Made by a program: the position numbers and the translations under genes | Shown: one piece after another, positions 10,436 to 21,903 of the stretch | Numbering within the stretch: position 1 is the first letter of the stretch | How the letters are laid out: each line of letters begins with the position of its first letter | The notes under the pieces: model-generated | What the model saw: only the letters and a program-made list of their open reading frames with translations | Told to the model about the DNA's origin: nothing | Database searches by the model: none | NCBI RefSeq assembly: GCF_001050015.1 | Contig: NZ_CVTB01000262.1 | Span: 1 to 50,428 of the forward strand | DNA: 50,428 nt | Source of the DNA: Mycolicibacterium malmesburyense | GTDB taxonomy: Bacteria > Actinomycetota > Actinomycetes > Mycobacteriales > Mycobacteriaceae | Reading direction: 5' to 3'

Positions 10436-11008
10436 TCAGCGGTCCACCAGCAAGGATACCAATTCGGCGCAGGCAGACTCCAATTGCCTGTTGACGACCA
10501 CGGTGTCGAAGTCGTCCTGCGCGGCGAGCTCGGCCCGCGCGGTGGCCAGCCGGCGCTCGATGGCCTCGGCCGTCTCGGTGCCGCGTCGGGTCAGGCGGCT
10601 CTTCAGCTCCTCCCAGCTCGGCGGGGCCAGGAAGACGGAGAGGACCTCGGGCATCGCCTTCTTGACCGCCCGCGCGCCCGCGAGGTCCACCTCGATCAGG
10701 ACGGGCCTGCCCGCGGCGATCGCCTCGCGGACGGGCCGAGCGGGGGTACCCGAACGGTGCAGGCCGCCGTGGATCTCCGCCCATTCGAGGAGGGCGCCGT
10801 CGGCGATCAGTTTGTCGAACTCGTCGGGGGTGACGAAGGAGTAATCAACGCCGTCGACCTCACCGGGACGCGGCGCCCTGGTGGTGACGGAGACGCTGAA
10901 GTGCAGGTCGGGAACGCGTTCGCGCAGACAGCGAACGACGGTCGACTTCCCGACGGCAGAGGGGCCGGACAGCACGACTACCCGGCCGGCCCCTCGGCCG
11001 GCGCTCAA
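10436..11008 (-). CDS. gmk: Guanylate kinase
   Basis: 190 residues. P-loop GPSAVGKST is at 15-23, followed by the GMP-binding segments [15 protein letters not shown] and LLEWAEIHG. It phosphorylates GMP to GDP. The start is taken as TTG 11008, 9 nt after the mihF stop; the Shine-Dalgarno sequence is weak (GCAGAAG) and no ATG or GTG lies in frame before the P-loop strand. M. tuberculosis Gmk has a longer, non-conserved N-terminus, so the exact start is not certain. Confidence 0.94.
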   Translation of the reverse strand: MSAGRGAGRVVVLSGPSAVGKSTVVRCLRERVPDLHFSVSVTTRAPRPGEVDGVDYSFVTPDEFDKLIADGALLEWAEIHGGLHRSGTPARPVREAIAAGRPVLIEVDLAGARAVKKAMPEVLSVFLAPPSWEELKSRLTRRGTETAEAIERRLATARAELAAQDDFDTVVVNRQLESACAELVSLLVDR

Positions 11009-11017
11009 CTTCTGCGC

Positions 11018-11335
11018 CTAGGACTGGTCGAACTTTTCCAGCAGCGCCTTGCGCTGACGATCGCCGAGGCCGCGCAGACGGCGGGTCGGGGCGATCTCGA
11101 GCTCGGTCATGATCTCCTGCGCCTTGACCTTGCCGACCTTGGGCAACGCCTCCAGAAGCGCCGAAACCTTCATTTTGCCCAAGACCTCGTCGGTCTCGGC
11201 ATCCTTGAGCACCTGCTTGAGGTTGGTGCCGCCGCGCTTGAGCCGGTCCTTCAGTTCGGCTCTGGCTCGACGTGCGGCGGCAGCCTTCTCCAACGCGGCC
11301 GCGCGCTGTTCGTCGGTCAACTGGGGAAGGGCCAC
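11018..11335 (-). CDS. mihF: Mycobacterial integration host factor mIHF
   Basis: 105 residues from GTG 11335 (VALPQLTDEQRAAALEKAA), with GGAGGA 4 nt upstream; a further in-frame start at 11368 would add 11 residues. The basic helix AAARRARAELKDRLKRGGTN and the helix-turn-helix-like part LEALPKVGKVKAQEIMTELEIAPTRRLRGLG are almost identical to the M. tuberculosis protein. It is a nucleoid-associated DNA-bending protein, essential in mycobacteria, and unrelated to enterobacterial IHF. It heads the mihF-gmk-rpoZ-coaBC series. Confidence 0.96.
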   Translation of the reverse strand: MALPQLTDEQRAAALEKAAAARRARAELKDRLKRGGTNLKQVLKDAETDEVLGKMKVSALLEALPKVGKVKAQEIMTELEIAPTRRLRGLGDRQRKALLEKFDQS

Positions 11336-11747
11336 GGGTTCCTCCGTCTCATCACCATCAATTTCCACTGCCTCGGCTGATAGGGAAAACCCAGAAACAG
11401 CCAGCGACGACGACCGTACCCACGCGGGCTGACGAAAGCGAACCCCACCCCCTGGTTACGGCGTCAAAAGCCCAGCGTGTAGGGCCGTCGCTCGTCGGGC
11501 GTGCGACCCGGACTCCGGCGCGCGGAGCGACGAATTCGCGATTTGCGCGTCCGGAACCGCCTGCATATCAAGGCAATTCGGATCGCATCGGGAGCGATTT
11601 CGGCCCCTCAACACGTGACCTGCGCCACACTCCGGCGGGCCGGCGGGGCCGCAAAAGAAAATTTTCGCTGGTCATCCGCATTCGGGCGTGTCGCGCGGCG
11701 CGCGATTGTGACGCTTGTGACAGCTGAGACTGGCGTTGCTTTTGTGG
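11336..11747. other. 412-bp intergenic region between mihF and pyrF, no gene seen
   Basis: Open frames here lack coding character. The segment should hold the mihF promoter: TATCAG on the minus strand (11382-11377) after an AT-rich stretch is a weak candidate -10. It also holds the end of the pyr operon, a GAAAATTTTC palindrome (11658-11667), and a direct repeat TTGTGAC-N2-TTGTGAC at 11706-11721. In M. tuberculosis a PE/PPE gene pair (Rv1386-Rv1387) occupies this place; nothing like it is present here. Confidence 0.6.
11691..11705 (-). terminator. Candidate hairpin after pyrF
   Basis: TCGCGCGGCGCGCGA is an almost complete palindrome (at least 5-bp arms TCGCG/CGCGA) located 42 nt after the pyrF stop, at the end of the pyr operon. 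There is no U-tract, which is common for mycobacterial terminators but makes the call weak. Confidence 0.3.
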
Positions 11748-12568
11748 TTACGATCCGGCCAGATAGGCGACCGCGTCGCGCATCGCCTCGGCGGCCGAAC
11801 GCAGGGCCGACACGTCCGGCCCGGCCCGCAGCACCTCCCGCGACACCGCGGGCAGCAACTGGCCGGTTTCGGCCCCTCCCAGCCCGCCCAGGGCCTCCGG
11901 ACGGCCGCCCTGGGCCCCGACGCCCGGGACCAGCACCGGACCGCCGAGGGCGCTGACGTCGGGCGGTTCGGAAAGGGTCGCGCCGACCACGACGCCGATC
12001 GGCCCCGGCTGCGTGGGCGCCGCCCGGTTGACCTGCGCCGCGGCATCGACGATCGATTGCGCGACCGTGCGGCCGCCGGCATCGGCACGCTGCACCGATG
12101 CGCCCTCGGGGTTCGAGGTGGCCGCGAGCACGAACACCCCGCGGTCGTTGGCCGCCGCCGTGTCGAACAGCGGCTGCAGCGAACCGAACCCCAGGTAGGG
12201 CGACGCGGTGACGGCGTCGGCGGCCAGCGGCGAATCGCCGGCCCATGCCTGGGCGTAGGCGGCCATCGTGGATCCGATGTCACCGCGTTTGGCGTCGGCG
12301 AGCACCAGCACTCCCGCGTCGCGCAGCGCGGCGAAGGTGTGCTCGAGCGCCGCGAACCCGGCGGCGCCGTACACCTCGAAGAACGCGACCTGCGGTTTGA
12401 CGATCGCGAAGTCGGCGAACGCCGTCGCGCACACGTCGCAGAACCGGCGCAGCCCGTCGGCGTCGGTGGTCAACCCCCACGCGCGCATCAACTCTGGGTG
12501 CGGATCGATGCCCAGGCACAGCGGTCCACGCCGGGCCACCGCATCGGCCAATCGCGGACCGAAGCCGG

Positions 12569-12572
<4 letters not shown>
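11748..12572 (-). CDS. pyrF: Orotidine 5'-phosphate decarboxylase
   Basis: 274 residues from GTG 12572, whose GTGA overlaps the carB stop (12569). The catalytic segment [17 protein letters not shown] contains the Lys/Asp pair of the actinobacterial (type 2) OMP decarboxylases, and [12 protein letters not shown] marks the N-terminal substrate site. It converts OMP to UMP, the last step of de novo UMP synthesis. It is the terminal gene of the pyr operon, as in M. tuberculosis (Rv1385, also 274 residues). Confidence 0.96.
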
Positions 12573-15916
<3,344 letters not shown>

Positions 15917-15944
15917 GGACTACCTCCTGCGGGGCTTCCGCCTT

Positions 15945-16005
15945 CGCGAGCGCACAACCTTGTACGCGAAACGGGTCGAGATCTGTACAAGGGTGAGCGC
16001 TCGCG
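15945..16005. repeat. Large bipartite stem-loop between carA and carB
   Basis: Nested perfect inverted repeats: outer arms CGCGAGCGC (15945-15953) and GCGCTCGCG (15997-16005), a 4x4 internal loop, then inner arms CCTTGTAC (15958-15965) and GTACAAGG (15985-15992) around a 19-nt loop. In all 17 bp are paired in 61 nt. It stands 16 nt after the carA stop and 28 nt before the carB ATG, inside the operon. It could slow transcription, protect mRNA ends, or be a copy of a dispersed palindromic repeat. Confidence 0.75.
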
Positions 16006-16021
16006 GCGGTGGAGGTGGGCC

Positions 16022-17152
16022 TCACTTGTTCTCCCCCGCCATCAGGTCGATGAACTGATCGAACAGATAGTTCGCGTCGTGCGGGCCCGCTGCGGCCTCC
16101 GGGTGGTACTGCACCGAGAACGCCAGCCCGCTCACGAGTTTGATGCCCTCGACGACGCCGTCGTTGGCGCAGGTGTGGCTGACGATCGCCTCGCCGAAGG
16201 GGGTGTCAAAGCGCTCCCCCGCCTCGCCTTCGAGGGCGAATCCGTGGTTCTGCGCGGTGATCGCGACGCTGCCGGTCTGATGGTCGATCACCGGCACGTT
16301 GATGCCGCGGTGACCGAACACCATCTTGTAGGTCGAGCGGCCCAGCGCGCGGCCCAAAATCTGGTTGCCGAAGCAGATGCCGAACAGCGGGATGCCCGCG
16401 CCGAGCACGTCCTGGGTGACGGCGACGATGTGGTCGGCGGTGGCGGGGTCGCCGGGGCCGTTGGACAGAAACACCCCGTCGGGCTTGAGGTCGGCGATCT
16501 GCTCGAAGGTCGCCGACGCGGGCAGCACATGGCTGCGGATTCCGCGCTTGGCGAAGTTGCGTGGGGTGTTGGTCTTGATGCCGAGGTCGATGGCGGCAAC
16601 CGTGAAGCGTTGCGCCCCTTCGGGTTCCACCACATACATGGCGTCGGTGCTGACCTCGCCGGCAAGGTTGGCGCCGAGCATGCCGGGCTGGCTGCGCACC
16701 CGGTCGAGCAATTCGTCGAGGCCGGCCAGCGCAGGCCCGGAGAACAGCCCGGCCTTCATCGAGCCACGACTGCGCAGATGGCGCACCACCGCGCGGGTGT
16801 CGATGCCCGCGATCCCGACGATGCCCTGGCGTTCGAGTTCCTCGTCGAGCGTGCCGGTGGCCCGCCAGTTCGAGGCCCGCGGCGAGGGGTCGCGGACCGC
16901 GTAGCCCGCCACCCAGATCTTGTCGCCGCGGCTCTCGGCATCCTCGCGGTTCCATCCGGTGTTGCCGATCTGTGGCGCGGTCGCGATCACGATCTGTCCG
17001 TGGTAGCTCGGATCGGTGAGCGTCTCCTGGTATCCCGACATTCCGGTGGAAAACACCGCCTCGCCGAGCGCCTGCCCGACCGCGCCGAACGTGGTGCCCG
17101 TGAACACCCGGCCGTCCTCGAGCACCAGGACGGCCTTGTCGGTTCCTGTCAC
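16022..17152 (-). CDS. carA: Carbamoyl phosphate synthase small (glutaminase) subunit
   Basis: 376 residues from GTG 17152; its GTGA overlaps the stop of the preceding membrane gene. The N-terminal domain ([34 protein letters not shown]) is followed by the class I amidotransferase domain with SNGPGDP, the nucleophile in GICFGNQ, GHRG, and the catalytic His-Glu in YHPEA. It hydrolyses glutamine and passes ammonia to CarB. Same length as M. tuberculosis CarA (Rv1383). Confidence 0.97.
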   Translation of the reverse strand: MTGTDKAVLVLEDGRVFTGTTFGAVGQALGEAVFSTGMSGYQETLTDPSYHGQIVIATAPQIGNTGWNREDAESRGDKIWVAGYAVRDPSPRASNWRATGTLDEELERQGIVGIAGIDTRAVVRHLRSRGSMKAGLFSGPALAGLDELLDRVRSQPGMLGANLAGEVSTDAMYVVEPEGAQRFTVAAIDLGIKTNTPRNFAKRGIRSHVLPASATFEQIADLKPDGVFLSNGPGDPATADHIVAVTQDVLGAGIPLFGICFGNQILGRALGRSTYKMVFGHRGINVPVIDHQTGSVAITAQNHGFALEGEAGERFDTPFGEAIVSHTCANDGVVEGIKLVSGLAFSVQYHPEAAAGPHDANYLFDQFIDLMAGENK

Positions 17153-17652
17153 GCCGCCTCCTGTTCGACCCAGTGGGAGTACTCGCGACGGTCGTTGGCG
17201 CGGAACCCGGTGTCGATCTCGGTGCCCGACGGTAGTCGCCACCGAATCGCGAGAACGCCCTCGTGCGTCATCGCCTTGCCTGCGATACCGCGCTCGGTGC
17301 GGATCTCGGTGATCGCCTCGTCGGGGATCCAGATGGGCAGGGCGCCGCTGCGCTGCAACATGATTCCTTCGGGGTAGCGGGTCAGTACGGCCTTGGTGCG
17401 GAAGCCGAGGTCGCCGACCACGATGCGGTTGTTCCAGTCGGGAGCGAGCGTGCTGCCGACGTAGAGGCCCTTGGTGGGCGACACGATCGCCGGCCCGACG
17501 GTGTCGGGCAGCGGCGGGAGCGTGCCGATGATCTCGGCCTGACGCTCGGCGCGACGGCGCCATCCGCGGATCATCGCCTGGATCAGCACCGCGATGAGCA
17601 CCGCCACGACGGCGGCCATGATCAACGATCCGACGAGCGTGGCTGTGTTCAT
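17149..17652 (-). CDS. Membrane-anchored conserved protein in pyr operon (Rv1382-like)
   Basis: 167 residues from ATG 17652. There is one N-terminal transmembrane helix ([23 protein letters not shown], residues 6-28), a basic stop-transfer stretch ([10 protein letters not shown]), and a cytoplasmic domain of about 120 residues rich in beta structure ([40 protein letters not shown]), often described as PH-like. It always sits between pyrC and carA in mycobacteria, but no function is established. It is coupled to carA by a 4-nt overlap and to pyrC through the duplicated junction at 17648-17717. Confidence 0.88.
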   Translation of the reverse strand: MNTATLVGSLIMAAVVAVLIAVLIQAMIRGWRRRAERQAEIIGTLPPLPDTVGPAIVSPTKGLYVGSTLAPDWNNRIVVGDLGFRTKAVLTRYPEGIMLQRSGALPIWIPDEAITEIRTERGIAGKAMTHEGVLAIRWRLPSGTEIDTGFRANDRREYSHWVEQEAA

Positions 17653-17717
17653 GCGCGATCCGCCTGCGCTACTCGCTGGACGTTCATGCGCGATCCGCCT
17701 GCGCTACTAGCTGGACG
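17648..17717. repeat. 35-bp tandem duplication at the pyrC / Rv1382-like junction
   Basis: Two adjacent 35-bp copies, 17648-17682 and 17683-17717, differ at one base (C at 17674, A at 17709). The unit contains the start-codon region of the downstream gene, so the duplication inserts an extra ATG. Because 35 is not a multiple of three, each copy shifts the frame by one. Confidence 0.95.
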
Positions 17718-17722
17718 GTCAT
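17649..17722 (-). other. Two chained 12-codon mini-ORFs linking pyrC to the next gene
   Basis: In the minus direction, ATG 17722 overlaps the pyrC stop as ATGA and reads [12 protein letters not shown] to TGA at 17684. This stop overlaps ATG 17687, which reads [12 protein letters not shown] to TGA at 17649, and that stop overlaps ATG 17652 of the membrane protein. So pyrC, two mini-ORFs and the next gene are joined by three successive ATGA overlaps. Neither mini-ORF has a Shine-Dalgarno sequence; any translation would depend on re-initiation. It may be a by-product of the 35-bp duplication. Confidence 0.6.
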
Positions 17723-19011
17723 GCCGGGCACTTCCCGTCCCGCGCGGTCACCTTGCCGCGCAACAGCGTCAGCGTGACCGCGGCCGGCAGTTCGAGCGTT
17801 TCGTAGGGCGTGTTGGCCGAGCGGCTGGCCAGCGCGGACCCCTCGACGGTCCACGTCGCGTCGGGGTCGACGACGGTCAGGTTGGCGGGTTCGCCGACCT
17901 CCAGCGGCCGGCCCTGATCGGGTAGCCCGACGATCTCGGCGGGCCGCTCGCTCATCACCCGCGCGACGTCGCGCCACGTGAGCAGCCCCGTGCGCACCAT
18001 CGTCTCGGCGACCACCGACAGCGCGGTCTGCAAGCCGAGCATGCCGGGGCGGGCGACGGAGAACTCGCAGCACTTCTCGTGCTCGGCGTGCGGGGCGTGA
18101 TCGGTGGCCACACAATCGATGATCCCGTCCGCCAGCGCCTGGCGCAGTGCCCGGGCGTCGGAGGCCTCCCGTAGTGGCGGGTTCACCCGGAAGCGGCCGT
18201 CGTAGGTGGCCAGCCGTTCGTCGTCGAGCAGCAGGTGGTGCGGGGTCACCTCGGCCGAGATCGCGATGCCCTGTGACTTCGCCCACCGCACGATCTCGAC
18301 GGTGCCCGCGGTGGACGCGTGGCAGATGTGCACCCGCGCGCCGGCGTCGCGGGCCAGCAGCGCGTCGCGCGCGACGATCGACTCCTCGGCCGCGCGCGGC
18401 CACCCGGCCAGGCCCAGCCTCGCGGCGTTCGGGCCTTCGTGGGCGACGGCGCCGACGGTGAGCCGCGGCTCCTCGGCGTGTTGGGCGATCAGCACGCCGA
18501 GACCGGTGGCGTATTCGAGCGCGCGGCGCATGATCAGCGGATCGTGCACGCAGATGCCGTCGTCGGAGAACATCCGCACCTGGGCGGCACCGCCGGCCAT
18601 CATCCCCATCTCGGTGAGCTGGGCACCCGCCAGGCCGACGGTCACCGCGCCCACCGGATGCACGTCGACCAGGCCGACCTGCTGACCGCGCTGCCAGACG
18701 TGGTCGGTCACGACCGGGCTGTCGGCGACCGGGCTGGTGTTGGCCATGGCGAACACCGCGGTATAACCACCCAAAGCCGCTGCGGCCGAACCGGTTTCGA
18801 TGTCCTCGGCGTACTCGCGGCCGGGCTCGCGCAAATGGGTGTGCAGGTCGACGAAGCCCGGCAGCAACACGTGGTCGGTGGCGTCGATCACGTCCGCATC
18901 GTCGGGGATCCGAGCCTCCGCGCCGATCTCGGCGATCTGCCCGTCGGCCACCAGCACGTCGACGCGGTCGCCCTCGCCGTAGAGCCGGACCCCTCGTATC
19001 AACACGCTCAT
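17719..19011 (-). CDS. pyrC: Dihydroorotase
   Basis: 430 residues from ATG 19011 ([26 protein letters not shown]), in ATGA overlap with the pyrB stop. Metal ligands are seen in [10 protein letters not shown] (His57, His59), further metal histidines in IAQHAEE and HICHAST, and the catalytic aspartate in VATDHAPH. It cyclises carbamoyl aspartate to dihydroorotate. Length equals M. tuberculosis PyrC (Rv1381). Confidence 0.97.
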   Translation of the reverse strand: MSVLIRGVRLYGEGDRVDVLVADGQIAEIGAEARIPDDADVIDATDHVLLPGFVDLHTHLREPGREYAEDIETGSAAAALGGYTAVFAMANTSPVADSPVVTDHVWQRGQQVGLVDVHPVGAVTVGLAGAQLTEMGMMAGGAAQVRMFSDDGICVHDPLIMRRALEYATGLGVLIAQHAEEPRLTVGAVAHEGPNAARLGLAGWPRAAEESIVARDALLARDAGARVHICHASTAGTVEIVRWAKSQGIAISAEVTPHHLLLDDERLATYDGRFRVNPPLREASDARALRQALADGIIDCVATDHAPHAEHEKCCEFSVARPGMLGLQTALSVVAETMVRTGLLTWRDVARVMSERPAEIVGLPDQGRPLEVGEPANLTVVDPDATWTVEGSALASRSANTPYETLELPAAVTLTLLRGKVTARDGKCPA

Positions 19012-19958
19012 ACGCTGATCGCTTCTTTCTCGGCACCCACCAGCAGATGGAAGAGCACCGCCATCCGGATGTGCACGCCGTTGGAAACCTGTTGCAGCAC
19101 CGCCGATTGCGAGGAATCGGCGACCGAGAACGCGATCTCCATACCGCGCACCATCGGGCCCGGATGCAGCACCACCGCATTGCCCGACAACAGGGCCTGG
19201 CGCTTCTCGGACAAGCCGTAGAGCACGGAATACTCCCTGGCCGACGGGAAGAAGCCGCCGTTCATCCGTTCGGCCTGCACCCGCAGCATCAGCACGGCGT
19301 CGGCCAGCGGCAGTTCGGCGTCGAGATCGTGCGACACCGTGACCGGCCAGCCGGCCACCCCGACCGGCAGCAGCGTCGGCGGCGCCACCAGCACCACCTC
19401 CGCGCCGAGGGTGTTGAGCAGGTGCACGTTCGAGCGGGCCACCCGGCTGTGCAGGACGTCGCCGACGATCACCACCCGCTTGCCCTCGATGTCGCCGAGG
19501 CGCTGGCGGATGGTGAGCGCGTCGAGCAGCGCCTGGGTGGGATGCTCGTGGGTGCCGTCGCCGGCGTTGATGACCGCCGGACCGTGTCCGTCCTCGGTGG
19601 CCGTCCACTCGGCGAGTTGTTGCGGCGCACCCGAGGCGGGGTGGCGCAGGATCAGCGCGTCGGCTCCCGCGGCGCGCAGCGTCAGCGCAGTGTCTCGCAG
19701 TGACTCCCCCTTGGACACCGACGATCCCGAGGCGCTGACGTTGATCACGTCGGCGCTCATCCACTTGCCCGCGACCTCGAACGAGACCCGGGTGCGGGTG
19801 GAGTTCTCGTAGAACATCGTGATGATCGTGCGTCCGCGCAGCGTGGGCAGCTTCTTGACCTCGCGGCCGAGCAGCGCCTGGCTGAAGCGGTCGGCGTTGT
19901 CGAGGATCGCCAGCGCGTCGTCACGCGACAGATCCGCCGCCGAGAGCAGATGTTTCAC
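19008..19958 (-). CDS. pyrB: Aspartate carbamoyltransferase catalytic subunit
   Basis: 316 residues from ATG 19958, overlapping the pyrR stop by 4 nt. The carbamoyl phosphate loop [12 protein letters not shown], the [11 protein letters not shown] lid and the HPTQALLD motif identify ATCase. It joins carbamoyl phosphate to aspartate, the first committed pyrimidine step. No regulatory PyrI gene is present, as usual in actinobacteria. Confidence 0.97.
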   Translation of the reverse strand: MKHLLSAADLSRDDALAILDNADRFSQALLGREVKKLPTLRGRTIITMFYENSTRTRVSFEVAGKWMSADVINVSASGSSVSKGESLRDTALTLRAAGADALILRHPASGAPQQLAEWTATEDGHGPAVINAGDGTHEHPTQALLDALTIRQRLGDIEGKRVVIVGDVLHSRVARSNVHLLNTLGAEVVLVAPPTLLPVGVAGWPVTVSHDLDAELPLADAVLMLRVQAERMNGGFFPSAREYSVLYGLSEKRQALLSGNAVVLHPGPMVRGMEIAFSVADSSQSAVLQQVSNGVHIRMAVLFHLLVGAEKEAISV

Positions 19959-20539
19959 CTGATCGGACCTCCGTACGGCGCGATGGACACACCCTCGTGG
20001 CCATCGTCTTCGGCTAGCCGGACCTTGACGTTCTCGGTTTTGGAGGTGGGCACGTTCTTGCCCACGTAGTCGGCGCGCAGCGGCAGCTCCCGGTGGCCGC
20101 GGTCGACGAGCACCGCCAGCTGCACCGCCTTCGGTCGGCCGATGTCGCGCAGCGCGTCCAGGGCCGCCCGGACCGACCGGCCGGTGTAGAGCACGTCGTC
20201 GACGAGGATGACGAGCGCCTTATCGATGCCGCCCTCGGGGATCGACGTCTCCTCCAGCGCCCGGGGCGGCTTGAAGCCGAGGTCGTCGCGGTACAACGTG
20301 TTGTCCAACGCGCCGTGCGGAACGACGACGCCGGAGAACTCCATGATCTTCCCGGCCAGCCGCGTGGCCAACGTCACTCCCCGCGTGGGGATCCCGAGCA
20401 AGACGACGCGGGGAGCATCGGAACCGTCGAGTGCGGTTTTCTCGATGATCTGATGGGCGATGCGAGAGATGGTCCGGCCGACATCCGCTGCGGACATCAG
20501 CTCCCGGTCGGTGCCCGACGAGTCTGATTGCGCGCCCAA
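19955..20539 (-). CDS. pyrR: PyrR: pyrimidine operon regulator / uracil phosphoribosyltransferase
   Basis: 194 residues. The PRPP-binding loop reads [18 protein letters not shown], and the N-terminal part [22 protein letters not shown] matches mycobacterial PyrR. The start is taken as TTG 20539, preceded by AGGAGG (10 nt spacing). An ATG at 20497 (MSAADV) is an alternative that would lack the Shine-Dalgarno site. PyrR senses UMP/UTP and binds pyr mRNA; in M. smegmatis it is reported to act by blocking translation, and a matching binding box overlaps the leader here (20561-20572). Confidence 0.95.
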   Translation of the reverse strand: MGAQSDSSGTDRELMSAADVGRTISRIAHQIIEKTALDGSDAPRVVLLGIPTRGVTLATRLAGKIMEFSGVVVPHGALDNTLYRDDLGFKPPRALEETSIPEGGIDKALVILVDDVLYTGRSVRAALDALRDIGRPKAVQLAVLVDRGHRELPLRADYVGKNVPTSKTENVKVRLAEDDGHEGVSIAPYGGPIR

Positions 20540-20560
20540 GCGACTCTGACCTCCTTCTCC

Positions 20561-20572
20561 GCCTCTCTGGAC
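20561..20572 (-). promoter_or_regulatory. PyrR-binding RNA box in the pyr leader
   Basis: The transcript reads GUCCAGAGAGGC. It matches the core of the PyrR anti-antiterminator loop consensus (ARUCCNGNGAGGYU) at UCCNGNGAGGY. It ends 5 nt before the AGGAGG of pyrR (20555-20550), so bound PyrR would cover the ribosome site. This fits translational repression rather than attenuation; no terminator hairpin is visible in the short leader. Confidence 0.8.
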
Positions 20573-20603
20573 GGCTCTTTAAAGGACGTCGAAACTGCGG
20601 GGA

Positions 20604-20609
20604 AGCTTA
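20604..20609 (-). promoter_or_regulatory. Candidate -10 box (TAAGCT) of the pyr operon
   Basis: TAAGCT fits TANNNT and would place the transcript start near 20597, giving a leader of about 58 nt that contains the PyrR box and Shine-Dalgarno site. No clear -35 is seen. Confidence 0.4.
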
Positions 20610-20670
20610 GCACCCGGCCAGCGGTGCACTGATCGCGCCACGAAGGTGAATGCCCGCGGCGGCTTCTCAG

Positions 20671-20676
20671 TAGGCT
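20671..20676 (+). promoter_or_regulatory. Candidate -10 box (TAGGCT), leaderless start of serine hydrolase
   Basis: TAGGCT ends 7 nt before ATG 20684 and no Shine-Dalgarno sequence is present, the layout of a leaderless mycobacterial gene. It is divergent from the pyr promoter, 62 bp away. Confidence 0.5.
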
Positions 20677-20683
20677 TGCCGCG

Positions 20684-21886
20684 ATGAAACTCGACGGCAA
20701 CCATGCGTCCATCCAGGAGGCGATCGACGCCGGGCTGCTCGCCGGCGCAGTGACCCTGGTGTGGCACGCCGGTGAGGTCCTCCAGGTCAACGAGTTGGGG
20801 CATCGCGACGTCGACGCCGGGCTCCCGATGCAGCGCGACACGATCTTCCGCATCGCCTCGATGACCAAACCGGTGACGGTGGCTGCAGCGATGAGCCTCC
20901 TCGAGGAGGGCCGTTTCGCGCTCACCGACCCGGTGGCGACGTGGCTGCCCGAACTCGCCGACATGCGGGTGCTGCTCGATTCCAAGGGCGAGCTCGACAA
21001 GACGACACCGGCCCGGCGCCTGATCACGTTCGACGACCTGATGACGCACCGCAGCGGCCTGGCCTATCCGTTCTCGGTGCTCGGTCCGCTGAGCCGCGCC
21101 TACGGCCGGATGTCGTACCGCCAGGATCAGGACCGCTGGCTGGCCGAGTTGGCCAAGCTCCCTCTGGTGCACCATCCCGGCGACCGGCTGACCTACAGCC
21201 ACGCCACCGACGTGTTGGGCATCGCGCTCTCGCGGATCGAGGGCAAGCCGTTGTCCGACATCCTGCGCGAGCGGATCTTCGAGCCGCTGCAGATGCCCGA
21301 CACCGGATTCTCGGTGGGGTCGTCGCGACGGCACCGCGCGGCGACCATGTACAAGCTCGACAAGAACAACACCCTGCAGCACGACGTGATGGGGCCGGCG
21401 CCGATCAAGGATCCGCCCTTCTGCGCCGGCGGCGCCGGGTTGTGGTCGACGGTCGACGATTACCTGCGCTTCGCGCGGATGCTGTTGGGCGGCGGTGCCC
21501 TGGACGGGGTGCGGGTGTTGTCGGAGGAGTCCGTGCGGCTGATGCGCACCGACCGGCTGACCGACGAGCAGAAGCGCCAGAACTTCCTGGGCGCACCGTT
21601 CTGGGTGGGCCGCGGATTCGGGTTGAACCTGTCGGTGGTCACCGACCCCGCGAAGTCGCGTCCGCTGTTCGGGCCCGGCGGGCCGGGCACCTTCAGTTGG
21701 CCCGGCGCCTACGGCACCTGGTGGCAGGCCGACCCGTCGGCGGACCTGATCCTCATCTACCTGATCCAGAACCTCCCCGATCTCGGCGTCGACGCGGCCG
21801 CGATCGCGGGCAACACTTCGCTGGCCAAACTGCAGAGCGCCCAGCCGAAATTCGTTCGCCGGACTTACCAGGCGCTCGACATCTGA
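20684..21886 (+). CDS. Serine hydrolase, beta-lactamase/esterase (class C fold) family
   Basis: 400 residues. The nucleophile motif SMTK is at 59-62 (SxxK), the second motif is YSH at 171-173 (in place of YxN), and a late GPGGPGTFSWPGAYGTWW region takes the KTG-like position with the W-rich end seen in EstB-type esterases. No signal peptide is present, so it is cytoplasmic and more likely an esterase or peptidase than an antibiotic-resistance lactamase. It is followed after 17 nt by a flavin monooxygenase on the same strand with its own -10 box. It marks the start of the accessory segment after the pyr operon. Confidence 0.88.
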   Translation: MKLDGNHASIQEAIDAGLLAGAVTLVWHAGEVLQVNELGHRDVDAGLPMQRDTIFRIASMTKPVTVAAAMSLLEEGRFALTDPVATWLPELADMRVLLDSKGELDKTTPARRLITFDDLMTHRSGLAYPFSVLGPLSRAYGRMSYRQDQDRWLAELAKLPLVHHPGDRLTYSHATDVLGIALSRIEGKPLSDILRERIFEPLQMPDTGFSVGSSRRHRAATMYKLDKNNTLQHDVMGPAPIKDPPFCAGGAGLWSTVDDYLRFARMLLGGGALDGVRVLSEESVRLMRTDRLTDEQKRQNFLGAPFWVGRGFGLNLSVVTDPAKSRPLFGPGGPGTFSWPGAYGTWWQADPSADLILIYLIQNLPDLGVDAAAIAGNTSLAKLQSAQPKFVRRTYQALDI

Positions 21887-21891
21887 CGGTC

Positions 21892-21897
21892 TAGTCT
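21892..21897 (+). promoter_or_regulatory. Candidate -10 box (TAGTCT), leaderless start of monooxygenase
   Basis: TAGTCT lies right after the hydrolase stop and 6 nt before ATG 21904; no Shine-Dalgarno sequence is visible. Confidence 0.5.
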
Positions 21898-21903
21898 GGC
21901 GGC

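Noticed and set aside
16059..16075. LexA-like SOS box TCGAAC-N5-GTTCG
   Set aside because: The spacer is 5 instead of 4, the last base does not fit, and it lies inside the 3' coding part of carA.
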